NCBI GenBank assembly: GCA_964550655.1
Contig: CAZKAQ010000001.1
Coordinates: 40,861-104,860, forward strand
DNA from: GCA-1730015 sp964550655
Lineage (GTDB): Bacteria > Pseudomonadota > Gammaproteobacteria > Granulosicoccales > Granulosicoccaceae
Direction of reading: 5' to 3'
DNA: 64,000 nucleotides
In this document: piece after piece, positions 42,158-51,322 of the stretch
Layout: every line of letters begins with the position of its first letter
Position numbering within the stretch: position 1 is the stretch's first letter
Notes under the pieces: model-generated
Told to the model about the DNA's origin: nothing
Seen by the model: the letters and a program-made list of their open reading frames with translations, nothing else
Database searches by the model: none
Position numbers and translations under genes: made by a program

Positions 42158-44209
42158 ATGAGATTTCCTGGAACTACCGGTATTAAGCCAGTTTCTGTCA
42201 CGGCACCATTACCTTTTACGACAAAACTAAAAGTATTGTCCCTCGCGCCGTCGATCGCCCTTCTGCTGTTTGGCGTGGCATATGCTGCCACAGATACAGA
42301 TGGGGACGGGATTATGGATGCTGACGAAGGAGCTGTTGTCGGTGATCCACTCAGCGTGATTAACAATCGCGGTTTTGAGGCTCCGGTAATTGCAGCTAAC
42401 AGTTTTTCTCAAGTAGCTGCAGCAACGGTAGATAATTGGAGCACTACGGCGACTTGTAACTGCATAGAGATTTGGTCAGATGGATTTCAGGGAAGAAATG
42501 CCGTTCAGGGTGATCAGTTCATAGAACTCAATGCAGATGATGCACAAAATATATTCCAGACCATACAAGTCTCTGCAGAACAGACCACGATCTCTTACAG
42601 CTTTTCGCACCGTGGTCGAAACCAAGTCGACAACATGAACTTCTATATCGGTGTTGATGAACCTTCAAAGGAGTTGGCGATTGCTGCAGCTACCGGTCCG
42701 GCAAGCTGGGCACTCTACGAAGGAGAGTGGGTGAAGCCGGCTGGTGCGACAACAATCTTTGTCGAGTTCGTATCGCTTGGTTCCGGTGGCACCGGTAACT
42801 TCCTTGATGACATCGTTGTTAATGCTGTGTCTCTCGACACTGACGCAGACGGAGAGCCCGACTTTCTGGATGCTGACTCTGATAACGATGGAATCGATGA
42901 TAGCGTTGAATTGACTGTTGATGCTGACTCTGACGGAATACCTGATTTTCAGGATCCGGATTCTACCGGTGCGGCAGCGTTGGATAATGATGCAGATGGA
43001 CTGACCAATCAGGAGGAACTGGCGGCCGGCACTGATCCGGAAAATCCCGATACTGATGGCGATGGACTCAATGATGGTTCAGAAGTAGATATCTACGGTA
43101 CAGACCCGTTGTTGGAAGATACCGATGCTGATGGTTTGAATGACGGAGAAGAGGTAAACATTTTTGCCACAGACCCTAATGACCCTGACTCAGATGGTGG
43201 TGGTGCACCAGATGGTGATGAGGTGCTTGACAGTTCCAATCCTGCAGATCCGGAAGACGATATTACGGATCTCGATGCTGATGATGATGGTATTCCGGAC
43301 TCTGTAGAGGGTGGCGGTGACCAGGATGACGACGGCATTGCAAATTTTCTTGACCTCGACAGCGACAATGACGGTATCACTGACACAGTAGAGGCTGGTG
43401 GTGTAGATGCGAACGGTGATGGTATTGTCGACGGATTTACTGATACCGATAACGATGGTTTTGATGACCAATCGGCGGCCAGCCCGTTGCCTGTGCCTGA
43501 TACCGACGGTGATGGCTTAGCGGACTACCTTGATGTTGACTCAGATCAGGATGGCTTGTCAGATATTTTTGAAGCTGGCGGCTTAGATGCTGATGATGAT
43601 GGCAAGGTCGACAACTTTACCGATGAAGACCTCAACGGACTGGCAGATTCAATTGCTGCCGCACCACTTCCGCTACCTGATACCGATGCCGATGGCCAGC
43701 CAGACTATCTTGACCTCGACAGTGATAATGATGGTGCCAGTGACCTTGTAGAAAGTGGTGGTACGGATACCGATAATGATGGAGTCGTCGATACCTTCCT
43801 CGACACCGATAATGACGGTATACCTGATCAGGCTGACGTTGACACCACTGGCGGTACAGATAGCGATGCTGATGGTATAGATGATATCGCTGATGTAGAC
43901 GTTAGCACCGGTGCGGACGTGAACGGCAACGGTATTGTTGATAGTTTTGAAGCTGATCCTGATGGCGACGGGCGTGACGCAATAGTAGCCAGTAATGCTG
44001 ACACGTTGCCTGACTCAGATGCCGATGGTATCCCTGACGTGCTGGATCCTAATCTGGCCGTAAGAGGGCTGATAACCGGTATCAGTGGTAACGGGGTTGG
44101 AGGCTGCTCGATTATACCAGGGCAACCGGGTTCCACGGATCCGCTGCTGCCATTGACGCTACTGACGTTTATGGGTTTGATTGCCAGACGAGCGAATCGT
44201 CGTAAGTAA
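42158..44209 (+). CDS. large calcium-binding (thrombospondin type 3 repeat) surface protein with C-terminal sorting tail
   Basis: Several starts are possible (GTG 42068, ATG 42143, ATG 42158); I choose 42158 because it gives the signal peptide best (LKVLSLAPSIALLLFGVAYA). An N-terminal galactose-binding-like jelly-roll (~residues 55-220) contains GDQFIELNAD. About 400 residues of acidic DxDxDG repeats follow, which bind Ca2+ in thrombospondin type 3 and OmpA-like proteins. The tail is GNGVGGCSIIPG, a hydrophobic helix, then RRANRRK. This is a three-part sorting signal resembling JDVT- or GlyGly-CTERM tails. The protein is presumably exported and processed at the envelope. Confidence 0.85.
   Translation: MRFPGTTGIKPVSVTAPLPFTTKLKVLSLAPSIALLLFGVAYAATDTDGDGIMDADEGAVVGDPLSVINNRGFEAPVIAANSFSQVAAATVDNWSTTATCNCIEIWSDGFQGRNAVQGDQFIELNADDAQNIFQTIQVSAEQTTISYSFSHRGRNQVDNMNFYIGVDEPSKELAIAAATGPASWALYEGEWVKPAGATTIFVEFVSLGSGGTGNFLDDIVVNAVSLDTDADGEPDFLDADSDNDGIDDSVELTVDADSDGIPDFQDPDSTGAAALDNDADGLTNQEELAAGTDPENPDTDGDGLNDGSEVDIYGTDPLLEDTDADGLNDGEEVNIFATDPNDPDSDGGGAPDGDEVLDSSNPADPEDDITDLDADDDGIPDSVEGGGDQDDDGIANFLDLDSDNDGITDTVEAGGVDANGDGIVDGFTDTDNDGFDDQSAASPLPVPDTDGDGLADYLDVDSDQDGLSDIFEAGGLDADDDGKVDNFTDEDLNGLADSIAAAPLPLPDTDADGQPDYLDLDSDNDGASDLVESGGTDTDNDGVVDTFLDTDNDGIPDQADVDTTGGTDSDADGIDDIADVDVSTGADVNGNGIVDSFEADPDGDGRDAIVASNADTLPDSDADGIPDVLDPNLAVRGLITGISGNGVGGCSIIPGQPGSTDPLLPLTLLTFMGLIARRANRRK
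42839..44050. repeat. degenerate acidic-repeat coding region
   Basis: About 1.2 kb of imperfectly repeated GAT/GAC-rich sequence encodes D-x-D-x-D-G-x-x-D units of the calcium-binding protein. Longer units (DxDGxxDxLDxDSDNDG… E-x-G-G) recur about every 36-40 residues. Such repeats are prone to copy-number change and to assembly error. Confidence 0.75.
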
Positions 44210-44234
44210 ACGCGGCTAATAAGGTGATAAGAAT

Positions 44235-44262
44235 AAGGGCTGCTTTTGCAGCCCTTTTTTTT
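44235..44262 (+). terminator. strong intrinsic terminator after the calcium-binding protein gene
   Basis: A 9-bp stem (AAGGGCTGC / GCAGCCCTT) with a TTTT loop runs into a tract of eight T residues on the plus strand, 26 bases past the stop codon. A textbook Rho-independent terminator. Confidence 0.95.
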
Positions 44263-44318
44263 AATGACTGTTCGCTCTTATGGCGACTGCAGGCCCGAGG
44301 TATGTTCGAAGTTTGTCG

Positions 44319-45059
44319 TTAAAATAAGCCCGGATTAAGTGGAGACGAAGCTGTCATACCGCCATCTATGGTAAATAGTTGTCCTGTTGCAAATGCTGCA
44401 TCATCTGATGCCAGCCAGACTGCCATTGAAGCGATGTCAGAAGGTTTGCCAAAACGTCTGACCGGATGACGATCAAGCGCATCCTGCATTGCAGATTGCG
44501 GGTTGTTTGCTGTAGCAAAGCCCGCCTCAAGCATGCCGGTTTCTATCCACCCGGGGCAAATTGCGTTGCAACGAATATCCGGCCCGTGATCGACTGCAAT
44601 AGAGCGCGTTAATCCGTGCACAAACGCTTTGGATGCGTTGTACAATGCCATAGACGGGTCGGCAACATTGCCTGAGATTGAACCAATATTAATAATTGAT
44701 CCACCCTTATTCATGGCGGGTATAAATGCTCTGCAAAGGTTGAATACCCCTCGTGCATTAACTCCGATGACTGAATCCCAGTCATCATCTGTACTTTCAA
44801 TGACTGTTTTTTCAACCTGTACCCCCGCATTGTTAACCAGTATGTCTGTGCCAGGCTGTGATGCTGCAAACTTGTTGACTGCAGTTGAGTCTGCTACGTC
44901 CAGTTTTATATACTCACAAGCCGATGGCAGGTTTTCAGGTTTTTCACGTCGACCGCAGGTCGTAACAAAGGCGCCTTCTGCTATAAATGCTTCCACTATA
45001 CCGTGGCCAATACCCTGACTGCCGCCGGTAACTATTGCCCTTTTGCCGCTAAGCTTCAT
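44319..45059 (-). CDS. short-chain dehydrogenase/reductase (SDR)
   Basis: This 246-residue classical SDR has the cofactor loop TGGSQGIGHG, NNAGV, catalytic Ser in NIGSISGN and Tyr/Lys in YNASKAFV. Asp is at the end of strand 3 (LDVAD). It lies 26 bases downstream of a second SDR and in the same orientation as the Rieske oxygenase at 45912-47024. It probably oxidises an alcohol or amino-alcohol intermediate of that pathway. Substrate unknown. Confidence 0.9.
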   Translation of the reverse strand: MKLSGKRAIVTGGSQGIGHGIVEAFIAEGAFVTTCGRREKPENLPSACEYIKLDVADSTAVNKFAASQPGTDILVNNAGVQVEKTVIESTDDDWDSVIGVNARGVFNLCRAFIPAMNKGGSIINIGSISGNVADPSMALYNASKAFVHGLTRSIAVDHGPDIRCNAICPGWIETGMLEAGFATANNPQSAMQDALDRHPVRRFGKPSDIASMAVWLASDDAAFATGQLFTIDGGMTASSPLNPGLF

Positions 45060-45085
45060 TTGTATTCACCAATAGGTAAGTCAGG

Positions 45086-45880
45086 TTAAAGTTTCATTTG
45101 TTGAACCTGCGCTGACAGCCCGCCGTCCAGTACCCACAGTTGACCACTGGCATAACGCGCTTCATCGGATGCCAGCCAGTTGACCAGATTGGCGATATCT
45201 TCAGGGGTGCCATAGGTACGCATTGGGTGAACATCTCGAACTGCCTGTTGCAGCGAGTCTATATTGCCACCGCTACCACCTGAACCCTCGCCTTCAAAGA
45301 AGCTTTGCAACATGGGTGTGTCAATGTAACCTGGACAAATAGCATTTACCCGAATGCCTTCCGGTCCGTGGTCACAAGCCATTGCACGCGTGAGTGCGTG
45401 GACGGCACCTTTGGTGGCACAGTAGGCGGCAAGACCCGGGTCTGCGATAAAACCATCATACGAACCAAAATTTATAATGCTTGAGCTGGTACCGGATTCT
45501 GCCGCTGTTCTTAACAAGGGAAGTGAGTATTTAGAGGTCAGAAAGGTACCGGTCGCATTGACAGCAAAGCTTTGGTTCCATTCATCGAGTGTGGTTTGCT
45601 CTATTGTTTTTTCGATTTCTATACCGGCTGCATTGACCAGTATATGCAATTTTTCATGTTGCTCTTTTATAGTGTTGAAGACGTCTATTGCATCTTGTTC
45701 TCGAGTAACGTCGAGTTTGACAAAATGACTACTGTCTTCATTGTGTTGTTGCAATGAACCTTGCTCAGTCAGGTCTGCCGCGTATACGAATGCGCCTTCA
45801 TCTATTAACCGTTTAACGACAGCTCTGCCAATACCACCCCGGCCTCCGGTAACCAGTGCGATTTTTCCTTCCAGTTTCAT
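45086..45880 (-). CDS. short-chain dehydrogenase/reductase (SDR)
   Basis: The start at 45880 gives the standard SDR N-terminus (MKLEGKIALVTGGRGGIGRA); a longer frame to 46000 would overlap the upstream Rieske gene with a non-homologous tail. Motifs: TGGRGGIGRA, NAAGIE, Ser in NFGSYDG, Tyr/Lys in YCATKGAVH. The ~264-residue protein is a paralogue of its downstream neighbour but not a close copy. It sits 31 bases after the Rieske gene, in what looks like a three-gene operon. Confidence 0.9.
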   Translation of the reverse strand: MKLEGKIALVTGGRGGIGRAVVKRLIDEGAFVYAADLTEQGSLQQHNEDSSHFVKLDVTREQDAIDVFNTIKEQHEKLHILVNAAGIEIEKTIEQTTLDEWNQSFAVNATGTFLTSKYSLPLLRTAAESGTSSSIINFGSYDGFIADPGLAAYCATKGAVHALTRAMACDHGPEGIRVNAICPGYIDTPMLQSFFEGEGSGGSGGNIDSLQQAVRDVHPMRTYGTPEDIANLVNWLASDEARYASGQLWVLDGGLSAQVQQMKL

Positions 45881-45911
45881 AGTGAGTTCTTTTGTTGATG
45901 GTGCGTTGCTA

Positions 45912-47024
45912 TTATGCGCCGCTATAGGCATCCAGTACCAGACCATGAAAATGATGCAGCGCATGTTCGGATTTTCCGGAACCGTCCGGGTCATGAACAA
46001 TACGTCCCTGCTGAAATGCCGGGGTGTTCATGCCCTTTTGCACGCTTTCAACCAGGCCGATATCTTCCACTTGCAAGACTTCATCAAGGTAGCGAATAGC
46101 GTCGAGTTCCATCTCGTTTGGCTCGGGTGTTTCGAGATAAAAGTCGTAGGTCTCGAGCGTACGATCAACATCCACCGGTATGATGTTCAGCACAATCATG
46201 CTGGAGCGTCCCGGGTATCGCATGAGGCAGGTAGTTGGCCACAACCACCAGACTGCATGAGTTTTGACCGTGGCGTCAGCTACGTTATATGCGCTGTTAG
46301 GTGAGTTTCCGGCGTCCGCCATGTGGCTGGAATAGATACCATGTGTGGTTACCTTGTAGGTATCCATATCTACCAAATTGCAGAAGTCTTTGTGTGCAAC
46401 CGGGCAGTGGTAGCATTCAAGAAAATTATCGACAACGTTCTTCCAGTTAGATTTTATATCGTAGCTCAGGCGGTGACCGAAAGTAAGATCGGCTACATCG
46501 GGTGCCCAGTGCATGACTTCGTTTTGTAAGTCACCTGACTGTGCAGCCAGTGATTGTGCTGCAGGGTCGAGATTGACGAAAACAAAACCACAGAATTCTT
46601 CCACTTGTATTTGATCAAGGCAGATTTCATCTTTGTTGAATTGATTCAGATTCTGTGTGTGAGGTGCGCCCTGCAATTTACCGTCGAGTCTGTAGGACCA
46701 GGCATGGTAGGGACATACAATCAGTGATGTTTTTCCTTCACCTGAAAGTAAATGGTGAGCCCGATGCTTACAAACGTTATAAAAGGCACGCAGTTCACCA
46801 GTTTTATCACGTACTACAGCAACAGGCTGGCCTGCGATTTCAACAGTGATATAGGAGCCCGGGTGTCGTGTTTTTTCAACATGGCAGACCCATTGCCATG
46901 TTTTTTTAATTATTTGCTGAGTGTCTTTGTCAAACCAGCTTTGCCTGGTGTAGGCATCGGCATTGAGTGAAAAAGAGCTGGCCGGGTTCCGGTTAAAGCC
47001 AGAGGCTATTTCCGATTGGAGCAT
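45912..47024 (-). CDS. Rieske non-heme iron oxygenase, quaternary-amine type (second copy)
   Basis: This 370-residue protein has Rieske ligands Cys85-x-His87 and Cys104-x2-His107 (CKHRAHHL, CPYHAWSY), iron ligands His206 and His211 (ECYHCPVAH) and probable Asp321. As in the other Rieske protein of the window, the bridging acid is Glu (Glu203), matching CntA-like demethylases. A GGTGAG site sits 6-7 bases before the ATG. It heads an operon with two SDRs. No reductase is encoded nearby. Expected activity: monooxygenation or N-demethylation of a betaine-like substrate. Confidence 0.92.
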   Translation of the reverse strand: MLQSEIASGFNRNPASSFSLNADAYTRQSWFDKDTQQIIKKTWQWVCHVEKTRHPGSYITVEIAGQPVAVVRDKTGELRAFYNVCKHRAHHLLSGEGKTSLIVCPYHAWSYRLDGKLQGAPHTQNLNQFNKDEICLDQIQVEEFCGFVFVNLDPAAQSLAAQSGDLQNEVMHWAPDVADLTFGHRLSYDIKSNWKNVVDNFLECYHCPVAHKDFCNLVDMDTYKVTTHGIYSSHMADAGNSPNSAYNVADATVKTHAVWWLWPTTCLMRYPGRSSMIVLNIIPVDVDRTLETYDFYLETPEPNEMELDAIRYLDEVLQVEDIGLVESVQKGMNTPAFQQGRIVHDPDGSGKSEHALHHFHGLVLDAYSGA

Positions 47025-47060
47025 TTGGTACTCACCGTATTGTCCGTGGAGCGACTGGAG

Positions 47061-47081
47061 CAGAGGAATTAAACTCCTCTG
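47061..47081. promoter_or_regulatory. leader hairpin before the Rieske-SDR operon
   Basis: A perfect 7-bp stem (CAGAGGA/TCCTCTG) with a 7-base loop lies 37 bases upstream of the Rieske start codon and would form in its leader RNA. It may be a stabiliser or a protein-binding site. Function not established. Confidence 0.4.
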
Positions 47082-47186
47082 TCGGAAGATTAGATTATGA
47101 CTCTTCTAATTTATAGCCATGTAACCACCTGTGCTTTCGCGATTACGTCAGTTTTGAAAGTGGATACAGTTTTAATCAATGGCTAA

Positions 47187-47206
47187 AAATTCCAGTACTG
47201 GAATTT
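47187..47206. promoter_or_regulatory. perfect 20-base palindrome upstream of the Rieske-SDR operon
   Basis: The sequence is exactly self-complementary over 20 bases (arms AAATTCCAGT and ACTGGAATTT), about 163 bases before the Rieske start. It lies in the 270-base gap downstream of the ABC permease gene. It lacks a loop and a T-run, so a dimeric-regulator operator is more likely than a terminator. No regulator gene is adjacent. Confidence 0.6.
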
Positions 47207-47294
47207 CGCCTGATTGAAGTGTCCCTGAAAAGGGGTATCAATTACCCGGTCAAAGGTTATGTTGATCTGTGCATCTACAGGCCAGCAATCCGTA

Positions 47295-48458
47295 CTAGAG
47301 AAATTTTTCCCGTGAGTACAGTCTGACTGAAAGGTAGTAGAGCAGAGCGGCCGACAACAAAGTACCCGCCACAGAAAGTATAATGTGGGTAGTGTTAATA
47401 GAATCCTTCAGTACAATGCGTTCCAGTAGCTGGTACTGGCTGAGCATTGGCAGTGTCATGGTAAGGTTGGCAGATTTTATATTGATAAACTGCAAAATAA
47501 AAAATGGTGCCATCGGAAATATCATTATAAGACCGAGGTAGGTTTGCGCTTCTTTGCTGCTTCGGGTGTTGGCGGCAACTGTCATCAATAATGCCGATAT
47601 GAAGAATATCAACGGGCTGGCCAGCAACCACGCTTTTGTGATTGTCGGTGCATCAAAACTTAAAATGCCATCAGCGGCTTCCGGTGACAGAAACCGAAAA
47701 ACTATATACAAATTAATCGCAGTCAGTATGCTCGATATGCCGACAAAGAAAAGCACAGCGAGAAATTTTCCGAACACCAATTTATAACGTGCGATTGGCA
47801 GACTTAATAAGGGTTCCAGTGATTGTCGCTCTCGTTCACCTGCCGTAGTATCAATGGCAAGATAAAAACCACCCATAACCATCGCAACAATTAACAGAAA
47901 TGGAAGTATTGAGGCGAGTATCTGACCGCGAAAACCGTCAGAAGATACATCCTGCAATCTTATATTGATGCTATCGAACACAGACGGGTCTATGCCGCGA
48001 TGCTGCATCCGCAATGCGTTAATGGTTTGTGAGTAAGCGTTTAGTACGGTATATACTTTACGCGCTTCTTTGGTTGATTGTTTGTCACCGTCATTAACGT
48101 GGATGATTAGTGGTGCCGGATGACCGTCTCGCAGCAAGCTTGCAAAATCTTCCGGCACTTCCAGAATTACTGCGACATCTCTGCGTCGGACGCTGTCTTG
48201 TATGTCTTCCGGTGCGGTTTCAATTTGATAGTTATTGGAAATTAGAAACTGCATTAGATTAGGTGCGCGATCGGCATGGCTTACAGCCAGTGCCGCAGGT
48301 TTTTCAAAACTTACCGTAGCCTGCTTTAGACTGGCTATCAGACCACCGCCGATAAGCAGTGGCAATAGAACCGGCCCAAACAGTAATGCATAAAATACTG
48401 TTTGACGATCGCGTAAATTATCAACAATTTCTTTCCACAGGATTACCACTACATTCAC
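47295..48458 (-). CDS. ABC-2 type export permease (NatB-like)
   Basis: This 387-residue protein has one N-terminal helix (TVFYALLFGPVLLPLLIGGGL), a ~130-residue periplasmic domain, and five C-terminal helices. AGERERQSLEPLLSLPIARYKLVFGK is the conserved cytoplasmic coupling segment of NatB/ABC-2 permeases. Its start overlaps the ATPase gene by 4 bases. Exports an unknown substrate (Na+, drug or lipid in relatives). Confidence 0.9.
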   Translation of the reverse strand: MNVVVILWKEIVDNLRDRQTVFYALLFGPVLLPLLIGGGLIASLKQATVSFEKPAALAVSHADRAPNLMQFLISNNYQIETAPEDIQDSVRRRDVAVILEVPEDFASLLRDGHPAPLIIHVNDGDKQSTKEARKVYTVLNAYSQTINALRMQHRGIDPSVFDSINIRLQDVSSDGFRGQILASILPFLLIVAMVMGGFYLAIDTTAGERERQSLEPLLSLPIARYKLVFGKFLAVLFFVGISSILTAINLYIVFRFLSPEAADGILSFDAPTITKAWLLASPLIFFISALLMTVAANTRSSKEAQTYLGLIMIFPMAPFFILQFINIKSANLTMTLPMLSQYQLLERIVLKDSINTTHIILSVAGTLLSAALLYYLSVRLYSREKFL

Positions 48459-49201
48459 AGCTCACCTCCAATAGCGCTGACAAATGCATCTTCAAGTGAA
48501 ACCTGACCGGTGGTTCTGAGTAGTGAATCCAGTGTACCCGTTATCGAGATTTTGCCTTCTGAAATAATGGCTATCTCATCGCAAAGGGCTGCGACCTCCT
48601 GCATTATGTGGCTTGAAAAAACGATGCAATGCCCGGTCTCTGCGAGCTGTTGAATAATCTGGCGTAAACCTCGCGTGGCCATGACATCCAATCCGTTGGT
48701 GGGTTCATCAAGTAAGATAGTCTGTGGTCGATGAACCAGTGCTCTGGCCAGTGCAACCTTGGTTTTCTGGCCTTGTGAAAAGCCTGCAGTGCGTCGGTCG
48801 GCAAACTTTTCCATATCGAGCAGATGTACCAGCTCATCTACACGTTTGTTGGTTGTTTTTTTTGCTAAACCACACAGCCGAGCGTAGTAACTGATATTTT
48901 CACGAGTGGTGAGTCTGGGATATATACCAGCGTTATGCGGCATGAAGCCCAAATGCTGACGCACGGCCAGAACGTTTTCGGTGACTGAATGGCCATCGAT
49001 TACCGCACTGCCCGAGTCGGGATGTATCAGCGTTGCAAGCATCCGCAGTGTGGTAGATTTGCCCGCGCCATTGGGCCCGAGCAGACCGGTGATTCCACCG
49101 TCTTCTGCTTTGAAGCTTACTGATTCTACGGCCACTACACGTCTGGAGGGCTGACCCGGAACTCCAATAAAAGTTTTACTTAAATTGTCAGCGACTATCA
49201 T
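48455..49201 (-). CDS. ABC exporter ATPase (NatA-like)
   Basis: This 248-residue ATPase has Walker A GPNGAGKST, signature FSQGQKTKVALARAL, Walker B TILLDEPTNGLD and switch His in VFSSHIMQE. FSQG instead of LSGG is usual for the NatA/CcmA-like group. Its ATG overlaps the stop of the upstream hydrolase gene by 4 bases and its own stop overlaps the permease start, so three genes are translationally coupled. Confidence 0.93.
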   Translation of the reverse strand: MIVADNLSKTFIGVPGQPSRRVVAVESVSFKAEDGGITGLLGPNGAGKSTTLRMLATLIHPDSGSAVIDGHSVTENVLAVRQHLGFMPHNAGIYPRLTTRENISYYARLCGLAKKTTNKRVDELVHLLDMEKFADRRTAGFSQGQKTKVALARALVHRPQTILLDEPTNGLDVMATRGLRQIIQQLAETGHCIVFSSHIMQEVAALCDEIAIISEGKISITGTLDSLLRTTGQVSLEDAFVSAIGGEL

Positions 49202-50703
49202 GGCAGCGGGCCGTTTGCATCAATAAACAATGCAGGTGGTGACAAGCGTTCAAGGCATTCAACATTCAGGCTTTCGGGGTTAGCGGTTTCGATAAACTGC
49301 GACATAATTGTTGGCATACAGCCCAACGGAGCCTGTGTATGGCCCTGGTGTTTGTTGACAATATGACGCGAGTTACTGAGTGACTCGATAGCAAGCGCTG
49401 CATAGGCAGGTGGTGTGATTGGGTCTACCGCACCGGATAAGGCAAGCACAGGTACATCACTGACAACCGGTTCAAAGAAATCGTTATCAATAACACCGAC
49501 AGGCCAGGGGTCGCAGTTAGCTCTGGTAGTATCAATGATTGAATCGCCCAGATACGATTTTTGCAGCTGTGATTTGTCTATCTCGGATGTTCTCGGGGCA
49601 TCTTCAGTGCAGAACACCGTAGAGTGCATGCCCGTAGCCAGTGAGCCGCCAAGCTGCCTGGTCAACATGTTTGACTGACGGGCGAACGGTGCGAGGTTAT
49701 TGTTGATTGCGGCATCGTAAAGCATGGATGGCAGTATTGCAGTACCGTACGATGAATAACTTAACAAACGTACTGTGCTTGCAAGATGTTCGGCGCTAAA
49801 TTCCATTGATTCCAGCGTACCGTGTGAAACATTTTCAAATTGAACTGTTCGTGGTGTGTCGTTTAATGAGTCAAACAGTTGGTTGGTGATTTTTGCAAGT
49901 TCCGGAAACGCCTGAGCACAGCCGTCGCTGTTGCTGCAGCGTTCAAACAATGCGTCGAGTGCGATCTGGGCGTATAAAGGTATTTCGGGACCCAACGGTT
50001 TTTGTGGTGCTACAACAGCATCCAGTATGACACTGCGTGTGCGCTCGGGGTAGCGGCGCAGATAATGTTGCGCTACGCGAGTGCCGTACGATACGCCGTA
50101 CAGATTCCACTGCTCGATATCCAGCGCGTCGCGTGCCGCATCCAGATCTCTGACTGCAACACTCGTGGTGAACCACTCGGTAGCCAGCGTTTGTTTATCG
50201 AAACATTGCTTTGCTGTACGTTGTACTACTTCTGGATCAAGCGACATGCTTTGCTCTGCAGGTGGTGAATCGCAGTCCATGCGTGCAGAGTTACCGGTGC
50301 CGCGCTGATCAATCAGGTAGACATCGCGATTAGCCAGTATTGGATAGAAAGCAGCCTGAATTTGTGGCCAGGAGTCGGTAGCTGACTGACCCGGTCCGCC
50401 AGCCAGCAAAGTGACCGGATCCTGCGCTGGCTGATTCGAGCGTGCGGATATTTTTGCAATAGCCAGTGTCAGAGTTTGTGGAATTTCCTTTTGCGCCTCG
50501 GAGACGCCTGCGGTGCTGCCAGTCGAGCCAGCTGTCAGGTCATGTGTAAATGACACCGTAAGCTCAGCACATTCTGCAGACACCGACATAGGTACGCTGC
50601 CGATTCTGCAGGGTTTGAATTCGCTCAGGAGGGTTTCGGCGTTTGCGTAACCTGTTTTGCTCAGCAATAAGGCTGTGAACGCGAATTTTAAGATGAAATG
50701 CAT
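49198..50703 (-). CDS. secreted alpha/beta hydrolase, proline iminopeptidase/TAP-like
   Basis: The start at 50703 gives a signal peptide (MHFILKFAFTALLLSKTGYANA); a frame extends to 50808 but adds a hydrophilic tail. Neither start has a clear ribosome site. The ~501-residue protein has the oxyanion turn LLAGGPGQSAT, nucleophile Ser in LYGVSYGTR, Asp in LSGAVDPITPP and His in KHQGHTQAP, with a TAP-like C-terminal domain. It is probably a periplasmic peptidase. It is overlapped by the exporter ATPase gene, so hydrolase and exporter may act together. Confidence 0.88.
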   Translation of the reverse strand: MHFILKFAFTALLLSKTGYANAETLLSEFKPCRIGSVPMSVSAECAELTVSFTHDLTAGSTGSTAGVSEAQKEIPQTLTLAIAKISARSNQPAQDPVTLLAGGPGQSATDSWPQIQAAFYPILANRDVYLIDQRGTGNSARMDCDSPPAEQSMSLDPEVVQRTAKQCFDKQTLATEWFTTSVAVRDLDAARDALDIEQWNLYGVSYGTRVAQHYLRRYPERTRSVILDAVVAPQKPLGPEIPLYAQIALDALFERCSNSDGCAQAFPELAKITNQLFDSLNDTPRTVQFENVSHGTLESMEFSAEHLASTVRLLSYSSYGTAILPSMLYDAAINNNLAPFARQSNMLTRQLGGSLATGMHSTVFCTEDAPRTSEIDKSQLQKSYLGDSIIDTTRANCDPWPVGVIDNDFFEPVVSDVPVLALSGAVDPITPPAYAALAIESLSNSRHIVNKHQGHTQAPLGCMPTIMSQFIETANPESLNVECLERLSPPALFIDANGPLP

Positions 50704-51070
50704 CGACGACTGATGCAATCGATGGGCCGGTTGTACAAGGGTGAGTGGCTCCGGGATCTGCAAATTGTGTGAATTTAAGTTGTTGCGTTGCCGCCGGGGG
50801 TTACTCATGTTGTACGCTGTCTGCCATGGTATTGTTCTGGAAATTGTTAGTAATTCGCAGGGATGCCTGTTTCAATCGTCATGGAAATTCTGACAACTAT
50901 GCTTGTTGGAAATTTCTTGTTGAGTATTTGAAGCCAGTTTGGCGGGGTCTTTGCTGTATTTTCTGGGAATACCTTTAGTAACGCCATTCTTAGCCATTTT
51001 TCGGCAGATTTAGATTACTTCATATTGAACTAGTCGGCGTCTGATGTTCAATATGTCAAGGAGTCGAATA

Positions 51071-51322
51071 ATGGCCAGCGTATACTGCAGTAGATGTGAT
51101 GCCAAAATTACCGCAGCAGATTCAGTTTGCCCGAGTTGCGGTTCACCAACCAGTCGGTTGATTCCTCTGGTACTGGGTATTGCAGTGATTGCATCAGGCA
51201 TCCTGCTTTATAATTCCTACCGTCAGATTGCTGGCAACACGCCCGGCGAAGTGGATGCCGACAGATCAAATGCAACCCTGGAAGAAAAAGAACCGCAGTC
51301 GCGTGTCAGTTTTTTTGAATAG
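51071..51322 (+). CDS. small zinc-ribbon membrane protein
   Basis: The ATG at 51071 has AAGGAG 8 bases upstream, better than the in-frame start at 51044. The 83-residue protein begins with a double CxxC zinc ribbon (YCSRCDAKITAADSVCPSCGS). One membrane helix (LIPLVLGIAVIASGILLY) and a short charged tail follow. No family more specific than zinc-ribbon membrane proteins is recognised. It stands alone. Confidence 0.75.
   Translation: MASVYCSRCDAKITAADSVCPSCGSPTSRLIPLVLGIAVIASGILLYNSYRQIAGNTPGEVDADRSNATLEEKEPQSRVSFFE

Noticed and set aside
41974..42366. Minus-strand frame over the start of the calcium-binding protein
   Set aside because: Antisense shadow of the signal-peptide region; serine-rich composition reflects the opposite strand.
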